Origin: Vibrio sp. LaRot3
GTDB lineage: Bacteria > Pseudomonadota > Gammaproteobacteria > Enterobacterales > Vibrionaceae
Length of the DNA: 56,491 nucleotides
Direction of reading: 5' to 3'
Assembly: GCF_027587025.1 (NCBI RefSeq)
Contig: NZ_JAPPTI010000017.1
Location: 1-56,491 of the forward strand
A program made the position numbers and the translations under genes. Positions 44,865-52,827 of this stretch are shown here, piece by piece. Positions within the stretch are counted from its first letter, which is position 1. Each line of letters opens with the position of its first letter. The notes under the pieces were generated by a model. That model ran no database searches. It saw only the letters and a program-made list of their open reading frames with translations, and had not been told where the DNA came from.

Positions 44865-46861
44865 TATGCGCGCTCCATCAACTGTTGAGCCGTTTTAACA
44901 ACGTTCGTAACAGTAAAGCCATACATTTCAAACAACTGCTCTGCTGGCGCTGACTCACCAAAGCTTGTCATGCCGATGATTTCGCCTTGCAAGCCTGCAT
45001 ACTTGAACCAGTAATCTTTAATGCCCGCTTCAATCGCAATACGCTTAGTCACGTTACTAGGCAGCACTTGTTGTTGATATTCCGCACTTTGCGCATCAAA
45101 AACATCGGTTGCTGGCATAGACACTACGCGCACTCGTACATCTGATAGTTGCGCTTTGGCTTCCATCGCTAGGGCAACTTCTGAGCCAGTAGCGATAAGA
45201 ATCAGCTCTGGCTCGCCCTCACAATCAGACAGGATGTAACCGCCTTTCGCGACGTTCGCTAGCGTTGCTTCATCACGTTCAAATTGAACTAAGTTCTGAC
45301 GTGAGAAGATCAGCGATGTTGGGCCATCTTTACGCTCAACCGCGGCTTTCCAAGCAACCGCCGTTTCAACTTGGTCACACGGACGCCATGTACTCATGTT
45401 TGGTGTCAAACGCAGTGAAGCAATTTGCTCTACTGGTTGGTGCGTTGGGCCATCTTCACCTAGGCCAATCGAGTCATGGGTGTAGACAAAGATACTGCGC
45501 TGCTTCATCAATGCTGCCATGCGCAGCGCGTTGCGAGCGTATTCCATAAACATCAGGAACGTGCCGCCATAAGGGATAAAACCGCCATGCAGTGCGATAC
45601 CATTCATCATCGCTGACATCGCAAACTCACGTACGCCGTAGCTCAGGTAGTTGCCTGATGCATCTTGCGCGGTAATCGCTTTAGAACCAGACCAGTTAGT
45701 TAGGTTTGACGGCGTTAAATCTGCCGAGCCACCTAAGAACTCAGGTAAGTGTGAACCAAAGGCTTCAATCGCGTTTTGTGACGCTTTACGCGTCGCAATC
45801 GTTGCTGGGTTAGCTTGCAAAGTCTTAATGACATCTTCACTAATTTGCGCCCACTTTTCTGGCAGCTCACCATTTACACGGCGGTTAAATTCAGCAGCAA
45901 GTTCAGGGTATGCTGCTTGATAGTCAGCAAAGCGGTTAGCCCATTGTGCTTCAGCATCTTTACCGGCTTGTTTTGCGTCCCACTCTTGGTAGATTTCATG
46001 TGGAATTTCAAATGGAGCGTAATCCCAACCTAGATTTAGGCGTACCAATGCCACTTCGTCTTCACCTAACGGTGCACCGTGACAATCGTGGCTTGCCGAT
46101 TTGTTTGGTGAGCCAAAACCGATGATGGTTTTGCAACAAATCAGCGTTGGCTTACCTGTTTCTGCTTGCGCGTCTAAAATCGCTTGGCGAATCGCCTCTG
46201 CATTGTGTCCATCGACATCAGAGATAACGTGCCAGCCGTAGGCTTCAAAACGTTTTGGTGTATCGTCCGAGAACCAACCTTCCACATGGCCATCAATTGA
46301 GATGCCGTTGTCATCCCAAAACGCGATCAATTTACCTAGGCCAAGTGTGCCCGCCAGTGAACACGCTTCATGAGAGATACCTTCCATCATGCAGCCATCA
46401 CCCATAAACACGTAAGTGTGGTGGTCAACAACGTCATAACCCGGGCGGTTAAACTGCTCAGCCAATACTTTCTCAGCCAATGCCATACCTACGCCGTTAG
46501 TGATTCCTTGGCCAAGTGGGCCAGTCGTCGTTTCTATACCCGGCGCGTAGCCATACTCTGGGTGGCCAGCGGTTTTAGCGTGAAGCTGACGGAAAGATTG
46601 AATATCTTCCATGGTTAAATCGTAGCCTGACAGGTGCAGCAAGCTGTAAATCAGCATAGAGCCATGACCATTAGAAAGAATGAAACGATCGCGATCAGGC
46701 CAATTTGGGTTCGTTGGGTTATGTTTTAGAAAATCACGCCAAAGCACTTCGGCAATATCCGCCATACCCATAGGTGCACCAGGGTGGCCAGAGCCCGCCT
46801 TTTGCACCGCGTCCATACTGAGTACGCGAATCGTATCTGCAAGTTTATTACGAGAAATCAT
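44864..46861 (-). CDS. tkt: Transketolase, operon copy
   Basis: A 665-residue transketolase, full length, moving two-carbon units between sugar phosphates with thiamine diphosphate. The N-terminal GHPGAPMGMADIAEVLW, the cofactor motif GDGCMMEG...DDNGISIDG and the GLGEDGPTHQPVEQIASLR segment are intact. It lies 11 bases after the transaldolase stop and shares one base with rpiA. A Vibrio normally has another tkt gene elsewhere, so this is probably an operon-specific copy; that is inference. The start is the ATG at 46861 with AAGGAG upstream. Confidence 0.96.
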   Translation of the reverse strand: MISRNKLADTIRVLSMDAVQKAGSGHPGAPMGMADIAEVLWRDFLKHNPTNPNWPDRDRFILSNGHGSMLIYSLLHLSGYDLTMEDIQSFRQLHAKTAGHPEYGYAPGIETTTGPLGQGITNGVGMALAEKVLAEQFNRPGYDVVDHHTYVFMGDGCMMEGISHEACSLAGTLGLGKLIAFWDDNGISIDGHVEGWFSDDTPKRFEAYGWHVISDVDGHNAEAIRQAILDAQAETGKPTLICCKTIIGFGSPNKSASHDCHGAPLGEDEVALVRLNLGWDYAPFEIPHEIYQEWDAKQAGKDAEAQWANRFADYQAAYPELAAEFNRRVNGELPEKWAQISEDVIKTLQANPATIATRKASQNAIEAFGSHLPEFLGGSADLTPSNLTNWSGSKAITAQDASGNYLSYGVREFAMSAMMNGIALHGGFIPYGGTFLMFMEYARNALRMAALMKQRSIFVYTHDSIGLGEDGPTHQPVEQIASLRLTPNMSTWRPCDQVETAVAWKAAVERKDGPTSLIFSRQNLVQFERDEATLANVAKGGYILSDCEGEPELILIATGSEVALAMEAKAQLSDVRVRVVSMPATDVFDAQSAEYQQQVLPSNVTKRIAIEAGIKDYWFKYAGLQGEIIGMTSFGESAPAEQLFEMYGFTVTNVVKTAQQLMERA

Positions 46862-46872
46862 ACCAATACTCC

Positions 46873-47826
46873 TTACAGACGCGCTTCAATCATGGTTTCT
46901 AACTTGCCTTGGTCTACCGCAAAGTTACGAATACCTTCAGACAGTTTTTCTGTCGCCATTGGGTCTTGGTTCATCTCCCAACGGAACTCTACTTCTGTCA
47001 TTGCAGTTGGCGCTGGTTGCACGCTTGCACGTTCTGCGTGAAGAGTCGGCTCAACCTCACCTTCTTGTGCTGCTAGTTGGTCAAGGATTGCCGTGCCGAT
47101 GGTTAAGCGGTCACAACCAGTAAGTGCAAGCACCTCTTCCCCATTACGGAAGCTCGCCCCCATCACCACGGTGTTGTAGCCATGATCTTTGTAGTAGTTG
47201 TAGATGTTTGAAACCGACACCACGCCTGGATCTTCATGCGGTAGATATTCTTTCTTATCGGTATTGTTTTTGTACCAGTCCAGAATTCGGCCTACGAAAG
47301 GCGAAATTAGGTACACGCCAGCTTCCGCACACGCTTTGGCTTGAGCGAAGTTAAATAGCAGAGTGAGGTTACAGTTGATGCCTTCTTTCTCCAGCACTTG
47401 TGCTGCACGGATACCTTCCCACGTTGAAGCCAGTTTGATCAGAATGCGTTCTTTCTCAATGCCCGCTTCTTGGTACATCGCGATCAGTTTACGTGCTTTA
47501 ACTAGGCTCGATTCTTTATCGAACGATAGGCGAGCATCCACTTCTGTTGAAATACGGCCCGGTACGGTTTTTAAGATTTCTACGCCGATGTTGACCGCAA
47601 GTTTATCGCTCGCATCCACGATTTGTTGCGCTTTGTCTGCGCTCTGTTTTTTTGCCCATTCGATCGCATCAACAATCAGGTGATCGTATTGAGGCATCTC
47701 AGCCGCTTTTAAGACCAATGAAGGGTTGGTGGTTGCATCTTGTGGTTGGAATGCAGCAATCGCGTCAATGTCGCCTGTATCAGCAACGACTGTGGTGTAT
47801 TTTTTCAATTGTTCTAGTTTGTTCAT
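46873..47826 (-). CDS. tal: Transaldolase, operon copy
   Basis: A 317-residue type I transaldolase that transfers a dihydroxyacetone unit through a Schiff base. The motif ATTNPSLVLKA near the N-terminus, the lysine in RILIKLASTWEG and the late FNFAQAKACAEAG are typical of TalB. Its ATG overlaps the stop of the HAD phosphatase gene as ATGA. With transketolase and RpiA it gives a complete non-oxidative pentose phosphate set within one transcript, supporting growth on pentose or pentitol derivatives. Confidence 0.96.
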   Translation of the reverse strand: MNKLEQLKKYTTVVADTGDIDAIAAFQPQDATTNPSLVLKAAEMPQYDHLIVDAIEWAKKQSADKAQQIVDASDKLAVNIGVEILKTVPGRISTEVDARLSFDKESSLVKARKLIAMYQEAGIEKERILIKLASTWEGIRAAQVLEKEGINCNLTLLFNFAQAKACAEAGVYLISPFVGRILDWYKNNTDKKEYLPHEDPGVVSVSNIYNYYKDHGYNTVVMGASFRNGEEVLALTGCDRLTIGTAILDQLAAQEGEVEPTLHAERASVQPAPTAMTEVEFRWEMNQDPMATEKLSEGIRNFAVDQGKLETMIEARL

Positions 47827-48566
47827 TGTTCTATCTCGATAAGTTGAATTATCAATTGCGCTAGCGATATCTGACTCATAGACGACAACGCAATAATGGC
47901 GTGTGAAACATCTAGGTGTTGAGTCAGTAGGTTGGTTACCGCAACCGTTGGAATACCTGCCGATCGAGCCGCTGTGATCCCCGGAGGTGAATCTTCAAAG
48001 GCAATGGCTTGATGGGCAGAGACTCCCAATTTGTTCAGGCTGGTTAAGTAAACATCTGGCTGAGGTTTACGACGCTCAATGGCAATTTCTTCTGCGCCGG
48101 TATAACTCTCGAAGTAATGTTCTAACTTAAGGCGTTTAAGAATCGGCATGTAATGCTCATATTCAGAACTGGTTGCTAACGCCAGCTTAAGCCGAGCGTT
48201 CTTCGCCGCTTCTAAATAATCACGAACACCGTCTCTTTCGCTTTGTTGTTCAATAAATTGGTAGGCAAGGTCTAGAACACGTTGGCGAATCTCATCATCT
48301 GAAATTGCCTCGCCCGAGTGAGTTCTAAATAGATTGAAAAGGGCGGTTGCTGGCACTGAGCTCCCAACTAGGCCAGCAACCTGGAGTGGCGAAACGTCCA
48401 CACCGTACGGTTTCATCAAAGCTTCCCAGGCCTTGAACATACAGGTTTCTGTATCGACTAATAGACCATCGAAATCGAAGATTAACGCTTTGATCTGGCC
48501 GCAGTGGATGTCCTCTCTTTCCGCATTCGCTGCTGCTCGGTCAAGGTGGTTAACGCCGTTTTCCAT
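47823..48566 (-). CDS. HAD-family sugar phosphatase or phosphomutase-like (subfamily IA)
   Basis: A 247-residue HAD enzyme. The catalytic Asp pair lies in ALIFDFDGLLVDTE (Asp31 and Asp33), with LALATSSEYEHY as motif II and ERRKPQPDVYL then IAFEDSPPGITAARSAG as motifs III and IV. The cap pattern is that of beta-phosphoglucomutase and 2-deoxyglucose-6-phosphate phosphatase types. It is coupled to transaldolase by a four-base overlap. In the operon it could remove phosphate from a dead-end sugar phosphate or act in the main route. GGAG lies before the ATG. Confidence 0.86.
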   Translation of the reverse strand: MENGVNHLDRAAANAEREDIHCGQIKALIFDFDGLLVDTETCMFKAWEALMKPYGVDVSPLQVAGLVGSSVPATALFNLFRTHSGEAISDDEIRQRVLDLAYQFIEQQSERDGVRDYLEAAKNARLKLALATSSEYEHYMPILKRLKLEHYFESYTGAEEIAIERRKPQPDVYLTSLNKLGVSAHQAIAFEDSPPGITAARSAGIPTVAVTNLLTQHLDVSHAIIALSSMSQISLAQLIIQLIEIEQ

Positions 48567-48589
48567 GTTCTTATCTCCGTTACATTCTG

Positions 48590-49747
48590 CTAAGCCAAAC
48601 TAGCGCGCAGAATGGTTTTCATTTCTTCACCAGATGTAAGTGGTAAGTTGAAACAAAACGCTGGTTCTAAAGCTGTTACGTCTTCTTCCGTTACCCCTAC
48701 TTGGCTTAAGTTATGTTCCAAACCGATTTGTTGTAGAAACGTCACCAAGTGCTGTGCCAATGATTGTGCTTTCTCTTCAGTGCTTCCCACGGCACCAAAC
48801 AGTTCAGCCACTTTGGCATAGCGCTCTGGCTGTTTACGCCATTGCAGTTGGACATAAGCTGGGTAGACGACCGCCAACGTTAAGCCATGAGGCAAGTTGG
48901 TTTTGCGGCTACCTAGAATCTCACCCAGTGGATGCGGAGCACCTGCACCGCCATTCGCCAATGAAATACCCGCTAGAGTATCGGCGCTGGCTAAGCGGCA
49001 ACGACCTTCAAGGTCTGAGCCGTCTTTCACCACATTCGCAAGGTTCTCAACCACCAGCTTCATTGCTTCTAGCGCTAGGCTGTCGACAAGTGGTGATGGC
49101 TTAGTGCCTGTGTATGATTCAAATGCGTGAGAGAAAGCGTCAAAGCCGGTCATCGCTGTCATGCGTGGTGGTAGTGTAAGCATCAACTCTGGGTCAATAA
49201 TGGCTTCACGCGGGTAGAAATCGGGATGGAATAGCGTCAGTTTTGAGTGGCTTTCCAAATCCGTGATAACGGCTGCGTGAGTCACTTGTGAACCTGTACC
49301 CGATGTGGTCGGAATCGCAAGCAATGGTACAGGTGTCGCTGGCAGAGCTTTAATCTCACCAAATGGTGAATCGTAATCTGCAAACCATTGTGACCACTGG
49401 ATTTTTTCTACCTTCATCGCGGCAGCAATGATTTTTGCAGTATCAATGGATGAGCCACCACCGATGGCCAAAACCACATCACAGCCAGCTTCTACACCAA
49501 CTTGACGCCCCAGTTCCACAACTGTGGTTGGTGGGTTTGGTACCACACCATCAAAATGGGTCACTTCAATATTGTGTTCAGCAAGCAAAGCAAAAATGCG
49601 GTCATAGGCTGGTTTTACGGCTTCAAAGATTGGCTCTGAAACCACCAAGCAACGCTGACCATATTGCGCCACCATTTGACCAATTTGGCTCACATTGCCC
49701 GGGCCAAAGCTCAGCTTAGTCGGTTGATAGTGATTAAAATGTGTCAT
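48590..49747 (-). CDS. Iron-containing alcohol dehydrogenase (group III)
   Basis: A 385-residue Fe-dependent dehydrogenase. The NAD-binding AIGGGSSIDTAKIIAAAM and the metal-ligand segments FDAFSHAFESYTG and GAPHPLGEILGSRKTNLPHG, with three His residues, are intact. Members reduce or oxidise small aldehydes, ketones, polyols or sugar derivatives. The ATG at 49747 has AAGGA seven bases upstream; the frame extending to 49780 lacks a good site. Within the operon it may oxidise a polyol, such as a pentitol phosphate, to the ketose that feeds transketolase; this is inference. Confidence 0.92.
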   Translation of the reverse strand: MTHFNHYQPTKLSFGPGNVSQIGQMVAQYGQRCLVVSEPIFEAVKPAYDRIFALLAEHNIEVTHFDGVVPNPPTTVVELGRQVGVEAGCDVVLAIGGGSSIDTAKIIAAAMKVEKIQWSQWFADYDSPFGEIKALPATPVPLLAIPTTSGTGSQVTHAAVITDLESHSKLTLFHPDFYPREAIIDPELMLTLPPRMTAMTGFDAFSHAFESYTGTKPSPLVDSLALEAMKLVVENLANVVKDGSDLEGRCRLASADTLAGISLANGGAGAPHPLGEILGSRKTNLPHGLTLAVVYPAYVQLQWRKQPERYAKVAELFGAVGSTEEKAQSLAQHLVTFLQQIGLEHNLSQVGVTEEDVTALEPAFCFNLPLTSGEEMKTILRASLA

Positions 49748-49829
49748 GGTTAATCCTTGGTTGGTGTCGAGCCGGAGCATTTCGAGGGTGAATCAGCCCG
49801 ACACCTTTATCTGTTAGTGACAGTGTTGA

Positions 49830-50540
49830 TTAAGCGATTTCAGCAGCAACAGCTTCTTCTGCTTTGTCTAGCGCTTCACGGAAATCATGAACGCCCGCTG
49901 TGATACCATCTTTGTGACCAAAGATGTTGGTTGAAGCAACCATGACATCGATGTCTTCTTTTAGTAGCGCTTCTAGGTTGTGGTTACGGATACCGCCATC
50001 CACACATAGTTCACAGTTAGGGTTGCGTTCGTTGATTAGCTGACGCGCTTCGCGAATCATTTCGATTGCAGATTCACGCCATAGCCACTCGTCGTTGTTC
50101 ACACCGTGGATTACGATGTGTAGACGGTCTAAGTAGTAAATCGCTTCTTTAACGAAAGAAACCGGAGTAAAACAGCCAACGGTTAGACCAAACTTCATGT
50201 TGTAGTCACGGCAGTACTTCATCATGTATGCCAGAGGTGCACCTAAGAAGTTTTCTGCTGGAAGAATCAGCATGTCTGCACCCGCTTTCGCGATTTTCTC
50301 TACGAATAGACGGTCACAATCTTTGAAGTAAGCGTGCACTTCGATTGGTTTATCCGTGTATTGGCGAATACCTTCAACGATTTGGTGGCCACCCATTAGC
50401 TGCATGTTTTTCAGATCGTGCATATCTGCTGCATCACAGTGGATGTAGTCTGCGCCTGCATCAGACACTTCTTTAACGATGTCAGCGATGTGGCCGTAAT
50501 CTACGTGTGCAAGACCTGCTGCGATTTTTACTTTTTTCAT
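49830..50540 (-). CDS. Ribulose-phosphate 3-epimerase-like protein
   Basis: A 236-residue TIM-barrel of the ribulose-phosphate epimerase superfamily. Metal ligands match the family: His and Asp in YIHCDAADMHD, His in PIEVHAYF and Asp in CELCVDGGIRN, followed by the phosphate-binding MVASTNIFG. The classical HxDxxDG motif is changed (the glycine is Met), so it is not the housekeeping Rpe. AlsE-like enzymes epimerise allulose 6-phosphate to fructose 6-phosphate, and a similar role on an uncommon ketose phosphate is plausible here. It is the second gene of the operon, with strong codon bias suggesting good expression. Confidence 0.8.
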   Translation of the reverse strand: MKKVKIAAGLAHVDYGHIADIVKEVSDAGADYIHCDAADMHDLKNMQLMGGHQIVEGIRQYTDKPIEVHAYFKDCDRLFVEKIAKAGADMLILPAENFLGAPLAYMMKYCRDYNMKFGLTVGCFTPVSFVKEAIYYLDRLHIVIHGVNNDEWLWRESAIEMIREARQLINERNPNCELCVDGGIRNHNLEALLKEDIDVMVASTNIFGHKDGITAGVHDFREALDKAEEAVAAEIA

Positions 50541-50549
50541 GGTATTTCC

Positions 50550-51392
50550 TTAGTAGCAATATGAGTGTTGGCAAGTGTGTTGACCTTCAGACACAACCAG
50601 TCTGAGATACTGTCCAATGCCGCAACCGTTGTTATCTGTGATAATGAGGTTTGCTAAGCCGCGCAAAGCAGGGCTAGCGTTAGCCATGGCGACAGGCTCT
50701 CCAACCACACGGAACATTTCCGCATCGTTGTCACCATCACCAAAGGCGATTGTTTGTTTCGGTTTGATGTTGAATTGATTTAGCCAACAGAGCGTTGCTT
50801 GACCTTTGTTAACACCATCAGCGGTAATATCCAGCTTGTTTGGTGTTGAAAGATCCGCTTGTAAGTCAGCTTGAAGAGCATCGCGCAGCTGACAAAGTGC
50901 GACTTTGTCTTGGCTCGATACTAAAACTTTGTACACGTCACCACATTGGTTCAGTAGCTCTTGAACGCTCGCCACAATCTGCATGTTGCCCGTTGCGCCT
51001 AATTGAGCGATTTGCTGTTTTAAACCATTGAAGTGAGAAGACTCTTGAGTCGCGTAAATGCCGTTCTCGCAATAAAGCGTAAAGTAGAATTGACCAAGGT
51101 TTAAGGTATCGAGTAAAGATGCCATGACCTGAGGTTCAATCACTTGGCTATTGAGCACGCGCTGTTGCACAGGATGGTACTGATACGCACCATTACAACA
51201 GATAAGAGGTAACTCTATACCCAGTTGCTTAGCGAAAGGCTGCATCAAGTTGTGTGGTCGACCGCTCGCCAATGTGATTTGATATCCCTCGCTAAGAGCA
51301 AGTTTTATCGCCTCTATATTGTTGTCGCTGATCTGATTGTGGTCATTTAGTAATGTGCCATCTAAATCAATAATGATTGCTTGATACTTCAC
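50550..51392 (-). CDS. Cof-type HAD-IIB sugar phosphatase
   Basis: A 280-residue HAD-IIB protein with the nucleophile motif IIIDLDGTLLND (Asp9 and Asp11), ITLASGRPHNL for motif II, and IAFGDGDNDAEMF for motif IV. The frame is open to 51512, but the GTG at 51392 has GGAGG five bases upstream and gives a normal start. It is the first gene of the sugar operon, downstream of the DeoR-controlled promoter. Cof-type phosphatases have broad sugar-phosphate activity and often relieve phosphate stress. Confidence 0.88.
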   Translation of the reverse strand: MKYQAIIIDLDGTLLNDHNQISDNNIEAIKLALSEGYQITLASGRPHNLMQPFAKQLGIELPLICCNGAYQYHPVQQRVLNSQVIEPQVMASLLDTLNLGQFYFTLYCENGIYATQESSHFNGLKQQIAQLGATGNMQIVASVQELLNQCGDVYKVLVSSQDKVALCQLRDALQADLQADLSTPNKLDITADGVNKGQATLCWLNQFNIKPKQTIAFGDGDNDAEMFRVVGEPVAMANASPALRGLANLIITDNNGCGIGQYLRLVVSEGQHTCQHSYCY

Positions 51393-51404
51393 CTTGGCCT
51401 CCTG

Positions 51405-51571
51405 TGACTCTTTGTGACGCAAAATGAATATATATGACCAATTAGCGTCACGTAAAGTCATTTTTGACTTTTTATGACTAAAAACATGCCAAGGATCACA
51501 ATAAACGCTCATTTAAAAATCAAAAAACGTCATAATGATTTTTAATTTGCTCAAAACGTCAAATTCGGTCA
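51405..51571. promoter_or_regulatory. Clustered TGAC/GTCA repeats with 10-base phasing, DeoR operator region
   Basis: Within the divergent gap TGAC occurs at 51405 and 51415, and at 51465 and 51475; GTCA occurs at 51447 and 51457, and at 51558 and 51568. Each pair is ten bases apart, one helical turn, as in direct-repeat sites of several DeoR-family repressors. The region divides the DeoR gene from the operon it should control. Confidence 0.6.
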
Positions 51572-51604
51572 AAATAGACCAATCAAAAGATCAAGGACTT
51601 ACTT

Positions 51605-52381
51605 ATGAATGAAGCACAGCGTCATAGAAGGCTACTGGAGTATCTTGAAAACCATACTTACATCAGCACCAATGACTATGTAGAGATGCTCGACATCTCT
51701 TTATCTACCGCACGTCGCGATATCACCAAACTGGCTGAAGATGGAAGGCTGACTAAAATACGCAACGGTGCAGAAGTCATTCACACTGAAGAAAACCATA
51801 GCCACGCTCATGCGGCTTCACATTTCATTCCTTCAGAACGTGATATTCACAATTACGCCGAGAAAATTCGTATTGCACGCGCGGCTTATGAGCTGTGTGA
51901 CGAAAATGACAGCATTGTGGTAAGCGGCAGTAACACTACCTTTTTAATGGGTGAGTATTTAGCAGGCCATAATATTCAAGTCGTGACTAACTTCATGCCA
52001 TTGGCTTATCAGTTGATCCAAAAGAATCACCCAAGCTTGATTGTATTAGGTGGTCAATACTTGCCTGAACGTCATATCACACTCTCACCAGATACTGAAT
52101 CAACCGATGATCATTCGAGTCGCTTTGTGTTCTTTACAGGCACGGGCGTCTCTAAAGCCGGTGTGCACACCTCAGATTTAGTGGTGTATATGGCAGAGAA
52201 AAAGCTGCTTGAATACGGCGCGCGATTAGTCGCTATGGTTGATAGCTCGAAAATTGGTAAACCGGGCGGAAAGCTCCTCGCCTGCGCAAGTCAACTGGAT
52301 ACTTTGATCACCGATCAAAATGCGGATCCGGAAACACTGACAGCTCTAGAAGAAGCCGGAGTCAACATCATCCTCGTTTAA
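51605..52381 (+). CDS. DeoR-family regulator of the sugar operon
   Basis: A 258-residue regulator with an N-terminal helix-turn-helix (YISTNDYVEMLDISLSTARRD, then KLAEDGRLTKIRNGAEV) and a sugar-phosphate-binding DeoR C-terminal domain (DSIVVSGSNTTFLMGEYL, MVDSSKIGKPGGKLLAC). It is divergent from the PTS/pentose phosphate operon and 212 bases from its first gene, so it very likely represses that operon and is released by a pathway phosphosugar. AAGGA lies before the ATG, and a terminator follows. Confidence 0.92.
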   Translation: MNEAQRHRRLLEYLENHTYISTNDYVEMLDISLSTARRDITKLAEDGRLTKIRNGAEVIHTEENHSHAHAASHFIPSERDIHNYAEKIRIARAAYELCDENDSIVVSGSNTTFLMGEYLAGHNIQVVTNFMPLAYQLIQKNHPSLIVLGGQYLPERHITLSPDTESTDDHSSRFVFFTGTGVSKAGVHTSDLVVYMAEKKLLEYGARLVAMVDSSKIGKPGGKLLACASQLDTLITDQNADPETLTALEEAGVNIILV

Positions 52382-52408
52382 ACACGATTTAGATGCACCT
52401 AAAAACCC

Positions 52409-52443
52409 AAAAGCCCTGAGCGTGATTCGCTTGGGGCTTTTTC
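52409..52443 (+). terminator. Rho-independent terminator of the deoR gene
   Basis: AAAAGCCC and GGGCTTTT arms flank a 17-base loop whose interior can pair partly, and are followed by a T run. It lies 28 bases beyond the DeoR stop. Confidence 0.75.
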
Positions 52444-52533
52444 GTTAGTGACGGCAGTACTATTCGCAGCAACTAACGTGATTAGCGCCGCAATATAAAC
52501 TCAGCTTCAAACTTATTTCACCCTTGCAGAATT

Positions 52534-52550
52534 TGGCACTTTTTCGGCAG
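52534..52550 (+). promoter_or_regulatory. Possible sigma-54 promoter
   Basis: TGGCACTTTTTCGGCAG keeps the GG and GC dinucleotides at the 12-base spacing of a -24/-12 promoter, though TTGC is replaced by CGGC. It lies 127 bases before the small membrane protein gene. Weak match. Confidence 0.25.
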
Positions 52551-52676
52551 ATTTTGGCTAGTTATCCCTGAGTGATTGATGAATTATTACTGGGTAAATC
52601 GCAATGAGTACCCTTGGGTTACCACTCTGAATCCCTTTAGATATAAGGCTCAAGGACAATCACATAAGGAATACTG

Positions 52677-52817
52677 ATGCTAACAGGTTACTGGTCAATC
52701 GATGCGTTCATCATCGCTAACATACTGTTGTGGATACTTGTTCTTGCTGTCTACTTCAAGTACGAAAAGTCTGGTGATGGGGTGCTCGAAAAGGTCTCCA
52801 AAGTATCAAAAACCTAA
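52677..52817 (+). CDS. 46-residue membrane peptide, probable symporter small accessory protein
   Basis: A short frame that encodes a start, one hydrophobic segment (about residues 11–28, IIANILLWILVLAVYF) and a charged tail (KYEKSGDG...KVSKT). AAGGA lies six bases before the ATG, and the gene ends ten bases before the EamA ATG, whose own AAGGAG begins directly at its stop. Small single-helix proteins of this kind are found next to sodium:solute symporters and are called symporter small accessory proteins; one such symporter lies at the end of this operon. It is likely translated and membrane-bound; the partner is inferred. Confidence 0.65.
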   Translation: MLTGYWSIDAFIIANILLWILVLAVYFKYEKSGDGVLEKVSKVSKT

Positions 52818-52827
52818 GGAGTCAATT

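Noticed and set aside
46680..47123. 147-codon plus-strand frame over transketolase and transaldolase ends
   Set aside because: It crosses two well-defined minus-strand genes and has no ribosome-binding site or recognisable domain.
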